Origin: an uncultured Clostridia bacterium
GTDB taxonomy: Bacteria > Bacillota > Clostridia > Oscillospirales > Acutalibacteraceae
Reading direction: 5' to 3'
Assembly (NCBI GenBank): GCA_937880805.1
Contig: CALGRR010000087.1
Coordinates: forward strand, 1 to 64,000
DNA length: 64,000 bases
Under the pieces are notes generated by a model. That model saw only the letters and a program-made list of their open reading frames with translations, was not told the DNA's origin and ran no database searches. Positions 42,516 to 51,073 of this stretch are shown here, one piece after another. The translations under genes and the position numbers were made by a program. Every line of letters starts with the position of its first letter. The first letter of the stretch is position 1.

Positions 42516-42929
42516 TCAGTGGCAGCCGCCGCAGGATGAGCATTCACCGCTGCAGTTGTGCTCCTGGGTCTGAGGCTCGCAGGTTGCGGGGTCTTCACCC
42601 TGAAGGCAAAGAGCAAAAATGCTTGTGATATAGTTCATAAGATTATCAATTTCTGCTCTTGCAGCTTCATAAGCCTGCATATTGGGATTAGCCATAATCT
42701 TTGTGTAGATTTCGCCGAATTCCTTATCATAAGCTTCAAGCTTCTGCTCGTTCTTATCTTCCTTGCTTGCTTCGTGCTGGAAAGACATCTGAATAAGCTG
42801 AATTCTTGCGATGAGCTCGTTGAGCTCTGTGTCTGCTTCATTAGCCTTCTGTGCTTCCATAAGCTTAATGTAGCGTTCGTCCTGCTGAAGAAGAGCTCCA
42901 AGCTCTCTTGCTTTTGCAATTACGTCCAT
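42516..42929 (-). CDS. ylbF: YlbF/YmcA-family protein with cysteine-rich tail
   Basis: A 137-aa protein of the YlbF/YmcA (RicF/RicA) family: a helical bundle in residues 1-105 (VIAKARELGALLQQDERYIK, IQLIQMSFQHE, KEFGEIYTKIM) followed by an unusual tail with seven cysteines, six of them in the last 27 residues (CEPQTQEHNCSGECSSCGGC). In B. subtilis these proteins form a complex with YaaT that promotes mRNA processing, competence and sporulation, and the complex binds iron-sulfur clusters. The tail may be a metal or cluster site here, by inference. AGGAG precedes the ATG. It follows miaB in the leftward run. Confidence 0.82.
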   Translation of the reverse strand: MDVIAKARELGALLQQDERYIKLMEAQKANEADTELNELIARIQLIQMSFQHEASKEDKNEQKLEAYDKEFGEIYTKIMANPNMQAYEAARAEIDNLMNYITSIFALCLQGEDPATCEPQTQEHNCSGECSSCGGCH

Positions 42930-42978
42930 TTTTGTTTCTCCTAACTGAATTAAAATTTATATAATACCTGAGTATTAA

Positions 42979-44406
42979 CTAATCAATGAGTTTTCCACGC
43001 AGAATCCAGGTGAGTGATTCCGTTACGGAAACATTTCTGAAAGAACCGATAACATCCGTACTTGCGGGAAATTCAATAATAATATTCCCTTCGGTTCTTC
43101 CTTCAATCAAACCGCCCTTACTGACGCTTTCGCAAAGAACACGGTAGGTTTTGCCAACCATTGACGCCGTTCTTTCTGCGGCAATTTTTTCCTGAACATC
43201 AAGAAGCTCTTTAAACCATTTGCCTTTTTCTTCCCTTGAAATCGGATCGGGCATTTTTGATGCCTTGGTCCCCTCTCTTGATGAAAAAATGAAAGTATAC
43301 ATTGAAGTGAACTTTGCTTTTTCAACCAAAGAAACCGTTTCAAGGAATTCCTCATATGTTTCCCCGGGAAATCCAACTATAACATCGGTTGTTACAGATA
43401 AATCGGGCATTACGGAATATGCATATTCAAGAAGCTCAAGATATTTTTCTCTTGTGTATCTTCTGTTCATTTCATCAAGAACTCTGTTGCTACCGCTTTG
43501 GAACGGCAAATGCAGATGCTTTGCAACCTTTTTGCATTCAGCCATTGTATCAAGCAGCTCAAAGGTGCAGTCCTTGGGGTGTGAGGTCATAAAACGTATT
43601 GTGAAATCACCTTCGATTTCGTTTATTCTGCGTAATAAGGTTGCAAAATTACATCCAAAATCGGGATATTTTCCGTATGAATTAACATTCTGACCGAGAA
43701 GTGTTATATCTTTATAGCCTTGTTTAATCAATTCTCTCGCTTCGCTGATGATAATTTCAGGGTCACGGCTTCTTTCTCTTCCGCGAACATAGGGAACAAC
43801 GCAGTAGCTGCAGAAATTATTGCATCCGTACATAACGGGAAGCCACGCTTTGAAATTGCTGTCACGGTGAACGGGAAGCTCCTCGACAATCACGCCGTCA
43901 CTTTCGGGAAGTTCATAAACTTTTTTGCCCGTGCTGAGATTTCTGTATAAAAATTCGGGAAGGCGGTGGATAACGTGAGTTCCGAAAACAATATCAACAA
44001 AAGGATAACTCTTTTTTATTTTCTGTGCAACGTGTTCCTGCTGCATCATACAGCCGCAAAGCAAAATCTTCATTTCTTTTTTTGCAAGCTTCATATTTTT
44101 GAGTGCACCGACATTGCCGAAAACTCTGTCTTCTGCGTGCTCTCTGATAGCACAGGTGTTATAAAGCACCAAATCCGCTTCTTCGAGAGTATCGGTAAGG
44201 CAATAGCCCATTTCTTCGAGCATACCTTCAAGTCTTTCACCGTCGGAAACATTGCCCTGGCAGCCGTAGGTATGAACAAAAGCTCTTGGCGAACAATCAG
44301 GATAACGGTTATCTGTGATGCTTTTTACGAGCTGAATATATTCATTTTGTTTTTGCATTTCCTGCGTTGAAACAAAAACCTTTTCTTTTGCCGTTTCAAA
44401 TGACAA
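42979..44406 (-). CDS. miaB: tRNA-2-methylthio-N6-dimethylallyladenosine synthase
   Basis: A 475-aa radical-SAM methylthiotransferase that adds the methylthio group to i6A37 made by MiaA. An N-terminal UPF0004 domain has the cluster-binding Cys in FVHTYGCQGNVSDGE, ADLVLYNTCAIREHAEDRVF and LLCGCMMQQ; the radical-SAM CxxxCxxC motif is in YGCNNFCSYCVVPYVRGRE; a TRAM domain ends the protein. The TTG at 44406 was chosen because GGAGG lies seven bases upstream; the ATG at 44421 is immediately before that site and has none of its own. Confidence 0.93.
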   Translation of the reverse strand: MSFETAKEKVFVSTQEMQKQNEYIQLVKSITDNRYPDCSPRAFVHTYGCQGNVSDGERLEGMLEEMGYCLTDTLEEADLVLYNTCAIREHAEDRVFGNVGALKNMKLAKKEMKILLCGCMMQQEHVAQKIKKSYPFVDIVFGTHVIHRLPEFLYRNLSTGKKVYELPESDGVIVEELPVHRDSNFKAWLPVMYGCNNFCSYCVVPYVRGRERSRDPEIIISEARELIKQGYKDITLLGQNVNSYGKYPDFGCNFATLLRRINEIEGDFTIRFMTSHPKDCTFELLDTMAECKKVAKHLHLPFQSGSNRVLDEMNRRYTREKYLELLEYAYSVMPDLSVTTDVIVGFPGETYEEFLETVSLVEKAKFTSMYTFIFSSREGTKASKMPDPISREEKGKWFKELLDVQEKIAAERTASMVGKTYRVLCESVSKGGLIEGRTEGNIIIEFPASTDVIGSFRNVSVTESLTWILRGKLID

Positions 44407-44455
44407 ACCGTATTCCTCCATTATAATGTAATTATAAATTTTATTATATAATAAA

Positions 44456-44501
44456 ACGCCGGATTATTCAAGAGCAAATATCAATAATCCGACGCTTTTT
44501 T
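44456..44501 (-). terminator. Terminator after the DUF3006 gene
   Basis: Arms near 44458-44468 and 44483-44495 pair strongly with one small bulge. Leftward the tail is GTTTTATTATATAAT; TTTTTTTA on the other side could also serve rightward transcription. Confidence 0.75.
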
Positions 44502-44504
44502 TAT

Positions 44505-44720
44505 TTAATTTTCAAATAAACTTTCTGCCAAGTCAAAATTTGCTTCTCTTCTGGAATTTTCCTCTTCTGTATCCGCAAAATATATTTCATCCGATTCCTT
44601 AAGAATGCTGCCTTCTTTGAAATCGCCTTCAATCAAATCCGTTGAGATGTTAAAAATCTCTCCGTTATCATCAACGCACACCGCAATGTCACCGATGATT
44701 CTGTCAACACTGTAAAACAA
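44505..44720 (-). CDS. DUF3006-family small protein
   Basis: A 71-aa protein. The first residues FYSVDRIIGDIAVCVDDNGE match the DUF3006 signature (a short beta-barrel starting V-D-R-x-E/I-G). The rest is very acidic (ESDEIYFADTEEENSRREAN). The start is a TTG at 44720, six bases after GAGGTG; a longer in-frame reading would run back through the preceding gene. DUF3006 genes are regularly found directly beside a ComEC-like metallo-beta-lactamase gene, as here, with only 10 bases between the reading frames. Function is unknown. Confidence 0.75.
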   Translation of the reverse strand: MFYSVDRIIGDIAVCVDDNGEIFNISTDLIEGDFKEGSILKESDEIYFADTEEENSRREANFDLAESLFEN

Positions 44721-44730
44721 TGGTAACACC

Positions 44731-45666
44731 TCACATATTCTCGTATTCAACTGAAATATTTTCACCGTCAGAAGTGATAACAATATCTCCGCAAATATCG
44801 TTTCTGTAAATATTTTCCGTATGCTTTTTCAATCGTTTTACTGCCGAACTGTGCGGATGACCGTAATCGTTGTTTTCGCCTACCTGAATAACGCAGATTT
44901 CGGGTGAAGCTTCAGCCAAAAACTCCTTGCAGGATGACGTTGATGAGCCGTGATGGCCCACCTTGAGAACATCGCAATCAAGGTCAGCTTCTGTGCTTAA
45001 TATTTCAAGCTCTTCTTCTTTTTCGGCATCACCCGTAAAAAGGAACGTGTTGGAGCCGTAGGTTGCTTTCATAACAACAGACATATTGTTTATATCTTCG
45101 GCATCGTCGGTAACGGGACCGAATATTTCAACAACTGCCGAACCGAGATTATAAACATCGCCCGGTTTTGATGCCAGAGTTTTAACCTTTGATTCTTTTA
45201 TTGATTTAAGAAATGCTGTATAAGTGCTGTTGGTGGGAGTCTGTGATTTTGTAAGCCTTGGCATAATAAGAGTATCACAGCCGAATTCCGTTATAACCTC
45301 GGCAAGACCGCCGATATGGTCGGAATGCTGATGACTTACAACAATATAATCGAGCTTATCAATGCTTTGGGAGCGAAGATAATTTATTACATCGGATTCG
45401 TGACCGTTTTCGCCAGCATCAATAAGCGTAGTTTTACCGTCACAAACGATAAGCGAACAATCTCCCTGACCGACATCAATGTAGTGAACAGAAAAATCTT
45501 CTTTGTTGATATTTTCGGAAGAAACTCCGCCCATTGTTTGCTCAAGACCTTCAAACGGGTATTCCCATAATCCGAGCATTGAGCCTATGGAAGCAATAAC
45601 AGCGATTATAATAACCGCAAGCAGAATCATAAGCTGCTTTTTATTTTTTATTCTTCTTTCTGCCAT
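44731..45666 (-). CDS. ComEC-like metallo-beta-lactamase-fold hydrolase, membrane-anchored
   Basis: A 311-aa protein with one membrane segment (about residues 9-27) and an external metallo-beta-lactamase domain. Motifs are VHYIDVGQGDCSLI, TTLIDAGENGHES, the HxHxDH site in VVSHQHSDHIGGL, FLFTGDAEKE and LKVGHHGSSTSSCKEFL, all typical of the C-terminal domain of ComEC/Rec2. It is a stand-alone secreted form, possibly a nuclease, and a paralogue of the gene at 23758-24762. It overlaps the end of ygiQ by 26 bases, and is followed by a DUF3006 gene. Confidence 0.88.
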   Translation of the reverse strand: MAERRIKNKKQLMILLAVIIIAVIASIGSMLGLWEYPFEGLEQTMGGVSSENINKEDFSVHYIDVGQGDCSLIVCDGKTTLIDAGENGHESDVINYLRSQSIDKLDYIVVSHQHSDHIGGLAEVITEFGCDTLIMPRLTKSQTPTNSTYTAFLKSIKESKVKTLASKPGDVYNLGSAVVEIFGPVTDDAEDINNMSVVMKATYGSNTFLFTGDAEKEEELEILSTEADLDCDVLKVGHHGSSTSSCKEFLAEASPEICVIQVGENNDYGHPHSSAVKRLKKHTENIYRNDICGDIVITSDGENISVEYENM

Positions 45667-47497
45667 ATTGATTTATCCTTTTTGAATTATTTATTGAACT
45701 GTTTCTTGAATCGGGCTGAATAAGGCATTTATCGGAATAACCGATTAAATCTCTCCTGTCAGCTTTAATCAATGCTTCCTTGACCAATGATTTGTTTTTG
45801 GGATTAAAATATTGAAGCAAAGCTCTTTGCAAAGCTTTTTCGTGAGGATCTCTCGCAACATAAACTTCTTTAAGCGTATAAGGATCCAGACCCGTATAAA
45901 ACATACAGGTTGATATTGTTCCCGGAGTAGGATAAAAATCCTGAACCTGCTCGGGTCTTATTTTGCATTTCTTTAAGAAAAGTGCAAGTTCAACAGCATC
46001 CTTCAACGTGCTTCCGGGATGCGATGACATAAGATACGGAACAAGATACTGTTCCTTGCCCGCCTTATCGCTGAATGAAAAATATTTCTTTGAAAACTTA
46101 AGATAAGCTTCGATATGAGGCTTTCCCATTTTATCGAGAACTGCCGCAGAGCAATGCTCAGGTGCAACCTTAAGCTGACCGCTTACGTGATAATTAACCA
46201 ATTCACGGAAAAACGTTTCATCCTTATCTTCAAGCATATAATCATAGCGGATACCCGAACGGATAAATACTTTTTTAACCTTTGGCAATGCTCTGACCTC
46301 ACGAAGAATATCAAGATACTCCGAATGATCGGCCTTCAAATTGGAACACGGGGCAGGTGCAAGACACTTTTTGCCTTTGCACAGTCCCCTGCTCTCCTGA
46401 CCGTCACACGAAGGTCTTCTGAAGTTTGCCGTAGGTCCGCCTATATCGTGAATATAGCCCTTAAAATCAGGTAATGTTGTTAATAATTTTGCTTCATTAA
46501 TTATGGATTTTTTGCTTCTGACAGTGATATATCTTCCTTGATGAAATGCAAGAGAACAGAAATTGCAGGCACCGAAGCAGCCTCTGTTATGCGTTATTGA
46601 AAAACGCACCTCTTCAATTCCCGGCACTCCGCCTTCCGCCTCATACATAGGATGATATGTTCTCATAAAGGGCAGAGAATAAACCTCATCAAGCTCCTCG
46701 GTTGTCAGCGGAATTGCAGGCTTATTCTGAACAAGCATTCTGTTTCCGTGTCTTTGCTTAATCTCTCTTCCACGGAAGAAATCCTGCTCATCCTGCTGAA
46801 TGCGTGCAGAAACGGCATATTCTTTTTTTGATTTACAAACATTTTCAAAAGACGGGCATTCCGTACCTATATATGGCGTTTCACGCACATCAACGCTGTA
46901 GCAGGTACCTCTTACATCACGGATTTCGGATACAGGAACACCTTCATCAAGCTTCCGAGCGATTTCAACCATTGACCTTTCGCCCATTCCAAATGAAAGA
47001 AGGTCTGCCTGAGAGTCAAAAAGTATTGAACGGCGTATTTTGTCATCCCAATAATCATAATGGGCAAACCGCCTCAACGAGGCCTCAAGACCGCCAATAA
47101 TAATTGGAATATCACCGTAAATCTCTCTTATTTTGTTGCAATAAACAATTAATGCTCTGTCAGGTCGCAGACCGATTTTTCCGCCGGGGCTGTATGCATC
47201 CGAGCTGCGTTTTTTCTTGGCTGCCGTGTAATGTGCAACCATTGAATCAATATTTCCGCTGCTGACTAAAAAACCGAGCCTCGGCTTTCCGAAACGCAGA
47301 AAATCATCATTTTTACGCCAATCGGGCTGTGCGAGAACTGCAATCTTGAAGCCTGCATTTTCAAGTACTCTGGTAATAATGGATACACCGAAGCTGGGAT
47401 GGTCAACATATGCATCGCCGCTTACATAAATAAAATCGGCTTGTTCCCATCCTCTGTCGGTCATATCCTGTTTTGTAACGGGTAAAAATCCGTTCAT
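45641..47497 (-). CDS. YgiQ-family radical SAM protein
   Basis: A 618-aa protein of the YgiQ family (UPF0313). The N-terminal domain has DFIYVSGDAYVDHPSFG and GGLEASLRRFAHYDYWDD, and the radical-SAM cluster motif CxxxCxxC is in HNRGCFGACNFCSLAFHQGR, with VAPEHCSAAVLDKMGKP and VQDFYPTPGTISTCMFYTG later. The reaction of this widespread family is not known to me. The ATG at 47497 has GAGG five bases upstream; a GTG two codons earlier overlaps that site. It follows ftsK by 16 bases. Confidence 0.88.
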   Translation of the reverse strand: MNGFLPVTKQDMTDRGWEQADFIYVSGDAYVDHPSFGVSIITRVLENAGFKIAVLAQPDWRKNDDFLRFGKPRLGFLVSSGNIDSMVAHYTAAKKKRSSDAYSPGGKIGLRPDRALIVYCNKIREIYGDIPIIIGGLEASLRRFAHYDYWDDKIRRSILFDSQADLLSFGMGERSMVEIARKLDEGVPVSEIRDVRGTCYSVDVRETPYIGTECPSFENVCKSKKEYAVSARIQQDEQDFFRGREIKQRHGNRMLVQNKPAIPLTTEELDEVYSLPFMRTYHPMYEAEGGVPGIEEVRFSITHNRGCFGACNFCSLAFHQGRYITVRSKKSIINEAKLLTTLPDFKGYIHDIGGPTANFRRPSCDGQESRGLCKGKKCLAPAPCSNLKADHSEYLDILREVRALPKVKKVFIRSGIRYDYMLEDKDETFFRELVNYHVSGQLKVAPEHCSAAVLDKMGKPHIEAYLKFSKKYFSFSDKAGKEQYLVPYLMSSHPGSTLKDAVELALFLKKCKIRPEQVQDFYPTPGTISTCMFYTGLDPYTLKEVYVARDPHEKALQRALLQYFNPKNKSLVKEALIKADRRDLIGYSDKCLIQPDSRNSSINNSKRINQYGRKKNKK

Positions 47498-47512
47498 AAA
47501 CACCTCGTAGAA

Positions 47513-50077
47513 TTAAAATTCATCATCAGAACCTGCGAAGTCATCATCATCGGCAAAAACATCATCTATATTCGGAGCAGAAGCGTCTGCACCGTCGGCA
47601 AGTGCCTGCATTTCATACCATTGCTGCTTGCTTATTAATATTGCCCTGGGCTTTGCACCGTCGGCAGGTCCGACAATACCTTTTTCTTCAAGCTGATCCA
47701 TAACCCTTGATGCTCTTGCGTAACCGAGCTTGAGCTTCTTCTGAAGCATTGTTGTTGAAGCACCGCCCGCGTTAAGAACAACCTCAATGGCATCGTTGAG
47801 AACGGGATCATAATCCTCATCTTCATCAACAACAGGCTTTTTCTTTGAATCTTCTGCAGCTGCAGCTTTGAGCTCGATTTCTTTCATAACCTCATCGTTA
47901 TATGTACCCTGAATCTGCTCTTTGATGTGATTTACAACGCTTTCAACCTCGCCCTCAGATATAAAGCAGCCCTGAATACGGGTTGCTTTTGATGAACCGA
48001 CGGGTGCAAAAAGCATATCTCCGTTACCGAGCAGCTTTTCCGCACCGCTTGCGTCAAGGATAGTTCTTGAATCTACCTGCTGTGAAACAGAAAGAGCAAT
48101 TCTGCTCGGGATATTAGCTTTGATTATACCCGTAATAACATCAACTGAGGGTCTTTGAGTTGCAATAACAAGGTGAATTCCCGCAGCTCTTGCTTTCTGT
48201 GCAAGGCGGCATATAGAATCTTCAACCTCTTTTGGAGAAACCATCATAAGGTCAGCAAGCTCATCAATGAAAATAACTATTTGTGACATCTTCTGAAGGT
48301 CGGGTCTTGTTTCGCAAAGAGCATTGAATCCTTTAATATCTCTTACGCTGTTTTCGGCAAAAAGCTGATAACGCTTTTCCATTTCGCCAACAGCCCAGCC
48401 GAGTGCACCTGCAGCTTTTCTGGGATTTGAAACAACGGGCACTTCAAGATGCGCAATGCCGTTATAAATGGTAAATTCAACCATTTTGGGGTCAATCATA
48501 ACAAGCTTGACCTCATCGGGAGTTGCGTTATAAAGTATGCTTACAATCATTGAATTAAGGCAAACAGATTTACCCGAACCGGTGGTGCCTGCAACAAGAA
48601 GATGAGGCATTTTTGCAAGGTCTGCACAGATAATATTACCGGTTATATCCTTGCCGAGTGCAACCGTAAGCTTGCTTTTCGCATCTCTGAACTGAGGAGT
48701 ATCAATGATTTCACGCATTGTAACCATTGATTTTGCTGCATTGGGAACTTCGATACCTATAGCGGATTTGCCCGGAATGGGAGCCTCAATTCTGACACTT
48801 GTTGCTGCAAGGCGAAGGGCAATATCATCAGAAAGATTTGTGATTTTATTTATTCTTACACCAGCATCGGGAACAAGCTCGTATCTTGTTACGGAAGGAC
48901 CTCTGCAGATATTTGTTACTTCAGCTTTAATCTTGAAGCTTTCAAGAGTTGCAAGAAGCTTCTTTGCACCCATCTGCATTTCTGTCATATTATCTGTTGA
49001 AGCTTCTTTTTCCGAAAGCTTGAGGCAGTCAATCGGCGGAAAAACATATGCGGGCTTTTCAGGCTCAATCGCCGCGTCCTCAGGAAACTCTTTTGAAGAT
49101 GATTCATCAGGAAGACTATCGGGATTTGAGGGCCTTTTTCTGCGTTTCTTTGTTTCTTTAAGCGCTTCATCAACGGTTTCTTCAATAATATCTGTATTGA
49201 CGGAATCTGGAAGATTAACAATCGGAATATCAGGTATAACGGGTTCTTCAGGTTTTATTTCAACCGGCTCAAAAGTACTTTCATCCGTTACAAAATTATC
49301 TTCAAATTTTTCAACAGCTATCGTGGGCTTTTTAGGAGGATTAAAGGATTTCTTTGAAGCCTTTTCTTCTTCTCTCTCAAGCTCAAGCTGTTCACGGCGC
49401 TGTGCGTTCTGTTCAAGCTTTTCGTTAGTGAGTTCTCCCACTCTTTTAACGGGCTTTTTGATTGCAGAAAAGAATTCGAGAAGAGTTGTGCCCGTGAGAA
49501 GCATAGCGATAACAAAAATCAAAATTACAACGGTTATGCCTGCTCCCGTTTTACCGAGAGCTTTCGCAATAAGTCCGCCGATAAGTGCACCTATAACACC
49601 GCCGTTGCCGAACGCAGAACCCTTAGCCCAGCAATCGGGTATCTGCTGAACGAACGAAATATCTCTTAAGTATTCGGGTGAGTTTGCAAAAATATGTATT
49701 GCACCGCTTAACAGTGCAACAAGAACACCGATTCCGGTCAGATTAGCGGCAATGCTTCCGAGAGGCTTGTCTTTCGCATAAATAACAGCCATATAAACCA
49801 AAAGTACGGGAAGAGCATACGCACAAAAACCGAATATACCGAAAACCGCACTGTGCATAGTCAGCCAGAAGCTTTCTCCTTCAATAAAAATCAGGCAAGC
49901 AAGAAAAACCGCTGCCGCCATAAGTATTATTGCATACTTCTGACGCTTAACGGTTACGGGCACTTCTTTTTTTGTGCTGGCAGTATTGGATTTTTTCGGA
50001 GCAGAATTCTTTGCTTTTGAAGCTGAAGAGCTTTTATTTGCAGAGGTGCTGCTCTTTTTCTTTTGGGTGTTTGCCAT
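47513..50077 (-). CDS. FtsK/SpoIIIE DNA translocase
   Basis: An 854-aa septal DNA pump. A basic Lys/Ser-rich N-terminus is followed by four hydrophobic segments (about residues 45-205), a charged linker to about 355, and the motor: LLVAGTTGSGKSVCLNSMIV (Walker A), VKLVMIDPKMVEF, IVIFIDELADLMM (Walker B), and HLVIATQRPSVDVITGIIKA. The C-terminal winged-helix gamma domain (MLQKKLKLGYARASRVMDQL) reads oriented sequences on DNA. It could be the vegetative FtsK/SftA or the sporulation SpoIIIE protein. An ATG at 50089 overlaps the tepA stop (ATGA); the ATG at 50077 has AAAGGA upstream and was preferred. Confidence 0.93.
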   Translation of the reverse strand: MANTQKKKSSTSANKSSSASKAKNSAPKKSNTASTKKEVPVTVKRQKYAIILMAAAVFLACLIFIEGESFWLTMHSAVFGIFGFCAYALPVLLVYMAVIYAKDKPLGSIAANLTGIGVLVALLSGAIHIFANSPEYLRDISFVQQIPDCWAKGSAFGNGGVIGALIGGLIAKALGKTGAGITVVILIFVIAMLLTGTTLLEFFSAIKKPVKRVGELTNEKLEQNAQRREQLELEREEEKASKKSFNPPKKPTIAVEKFEDNFVTDESTFEPVEIKPEEPVIPDIPIVNLPDSVNTDIIEETVDEALKETKKRRKRPSNPDSLPDESSSKEFPEDAAIEPEKPAYVFPPIDCLKLSEKEASTDNMTEMQMGAKKLLATLESFKIKAEVTNICRGPSVTRYELVPDAGVRINKITNLSDDIALRLAATSVRIEAPIPGKSAIGIEVPNAAKSMVTMREIIDTPQFRDAKSKLTVALGKDITGNIICADLAKMPHLLVAGTTGSGKSVCLNSMIVSILYNATPDEVKLVMIDPKMVEFTIYNGIAHLEVPVVSNPRKAAGALGWAVGEMEKRYQLFAENSVRDIKGFNALCETRPDLQKMSQIVIFIDELADLMMVSPKEVEDSICRLAQKARAAGIHLVIATQRPSVDVITGIIKANIPSRIALSVSQQVDSRTILDASGAEKLLGNGDMLFAPVGSSKATRIQGCFISEGEVESVVNHIKEQIQGTYNDEVMKEIELKAAAAEDSKKKPVVDEDEDYDPVLNDAIEVVLNAGGASTTMLQKKLKLGYARASRVMDQLEEKGIVGPADGAKPRAILISKQQWYEMQALADGADASAPNIDDVFADDDDFAGSDDEF

Positions 50078-50085
50078 TTTCAGTT

Positions 50086-50868
50086 TCATCCTTTCGGAGT
50101 ATTTATATTTGAAGAATTTATTTCGTTTTTATTTTTATCAATCTCATCATACAGCCAGTTCAAGGCATCGGAAAGGCTGCCGATAGAATCAATAAGACCT
50201 TCTCTGACAGCTGCTTCACCGTTCAGTACCGTGCCAACATCCATAACAAGCTCACCGGTTGCAAGCATCATTTCACGGAATCTTTCTGCCGAAATATTTG
50301 AATTATCGGTTACAAAGCGAACAATTCTTTCCTGCATTTGTTCAAAATAAGAAAGAGTCTGCGGAACTCCAAGAACCAAGCCGTTCATTCTTACCGGATG
50401 AATGGTCATAGTTGCTGATGGTGTAATAAAAGATTTGTTTGTTGAAACAGCAAGCGGAACACCGATTGAATGTCCGCCTCCGAGAACAAGCGAAACCGTT
50501 GGAGTTTTCATTCCGGAAACAAGCTCGGCAATAGCAAGTCCTGCTTCAATATCTCCGCCTACAGTATTCAGAATAAGAATCAATCCGTCAATCTCGTCGC
50601 TTTCTTCAATCGCCACAAGCTGAGGAATAACGTGCTCATATTTTGTTGTTTTATTCTGTGCGGGAAGAATATAATGCCCCTCAATCTGCCCTATGACGGT
50701 CAGGCAATGAATAATCTTATCTCCCTTTTTAACTGTAACTGAGCCTGTTTCGATTATCCCGTTAATCATTTCTTCGCTGCCCGACTGTGTCGAACCGCTG
50801 TTTGAATCAGGGCTTTGCCACGGCGGCGAGGGTAAAATGAAATTTGATTTATCACATTTTTTATTCAT
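50086..50868 (-). CDS. tepA: ClpP-family serine protease TepA
   Basis: A 260-aa ClpP-class peptidase. Features are DGLILILNTVGGDIEAGLAI, the nucleophile region VLGGGHSIGVPLAVS and the His in TMTIHPVRM, with a helical C-terminus (EAAVREGLIDSIGSLSDALN). B. subtilis TepA (YmfB) is encoded next to spoIIIE and was linked to protein translocation and forespore SASP degradation; it has no signal peptide. The ATG at 50868 has AAAGGAG eight bases upstream and lies downstream of the promoter at 50941-50969. The stop overlaps the ftsK region. Confidence 0.9.
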   Translation of the reverse strand: MNKKCDKSNFILPSPPWQSPDSNSGSTQSGSEEMINGIIETGSVTVKKGDKIIHCLTVIGQIEGHYILPAQNKTTKYEHVIPQLVAIEESDEIDGLILILNTVGGDIEAGLAIAELVSGMKTPTVSLVLGGGHSIGVPLAVSTNKSFITPSATMTIHPVRMNGLVLGVPQTLSYFEQMQERIVRFVTDNSNISAERFREMMLATGELVMDVGTVLNGEAAVREGLIDSIGSLSDALNWLYDEIDKNKNEINSSNINTPKG

Positions 50869-50940
50869 ATTGCATTCTCCTTTTCCGAAAACAAAAATAG
50901 TTTTCCTCGAAAAAAGAGAAAATAACCGCATTATTAATTT

Positions 50941-50969
50941 ATTATATCAGTTATATTTAATTATTGCAA
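50941..50969 (-). promoter_or_regulatory. SigA promoter of the tepA-ftsK run
   Basis: Read leftward, TTGCAA (50964-50969) and a perfect TATAAT (50941-50946) are 17 bases apart, about 75 bases before the tepA start. It may drive much of the leftward block to ygiQ and beyond. Confidence 0.7.
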
Positions 50970-51025
50970 CAATAAAACTCAATATTTTGTAATTGCAAAC
51001 AGTTTTATTCGTTTATTTTGTGTTT

Positions 51026-51063
51026 TGAAATAAAATAACCCGCTCGGATTCACCGAACGGGTT
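51026..51063 (-). terminator. Terminator of fhs
   Basis: Arms 51037-51047 and 51053-51063 pair over 11 positions (one G-T) with a 5-base loop. The leftward tail is ATTTTATTTC. Confidence 0.85.
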
Positions 51064-51073
51064 AAGGGAATTA

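Noticed and set aside
48705..49649. A 314-codon open frame on the + strand, opposite ftsK
   Set aside because: It lies entirely antisense to the conserved FtsK frame, has no ribosome site, and its composition (Ser/Ile-rich) is that of a shadow of Lys/Glu/Asp codons.
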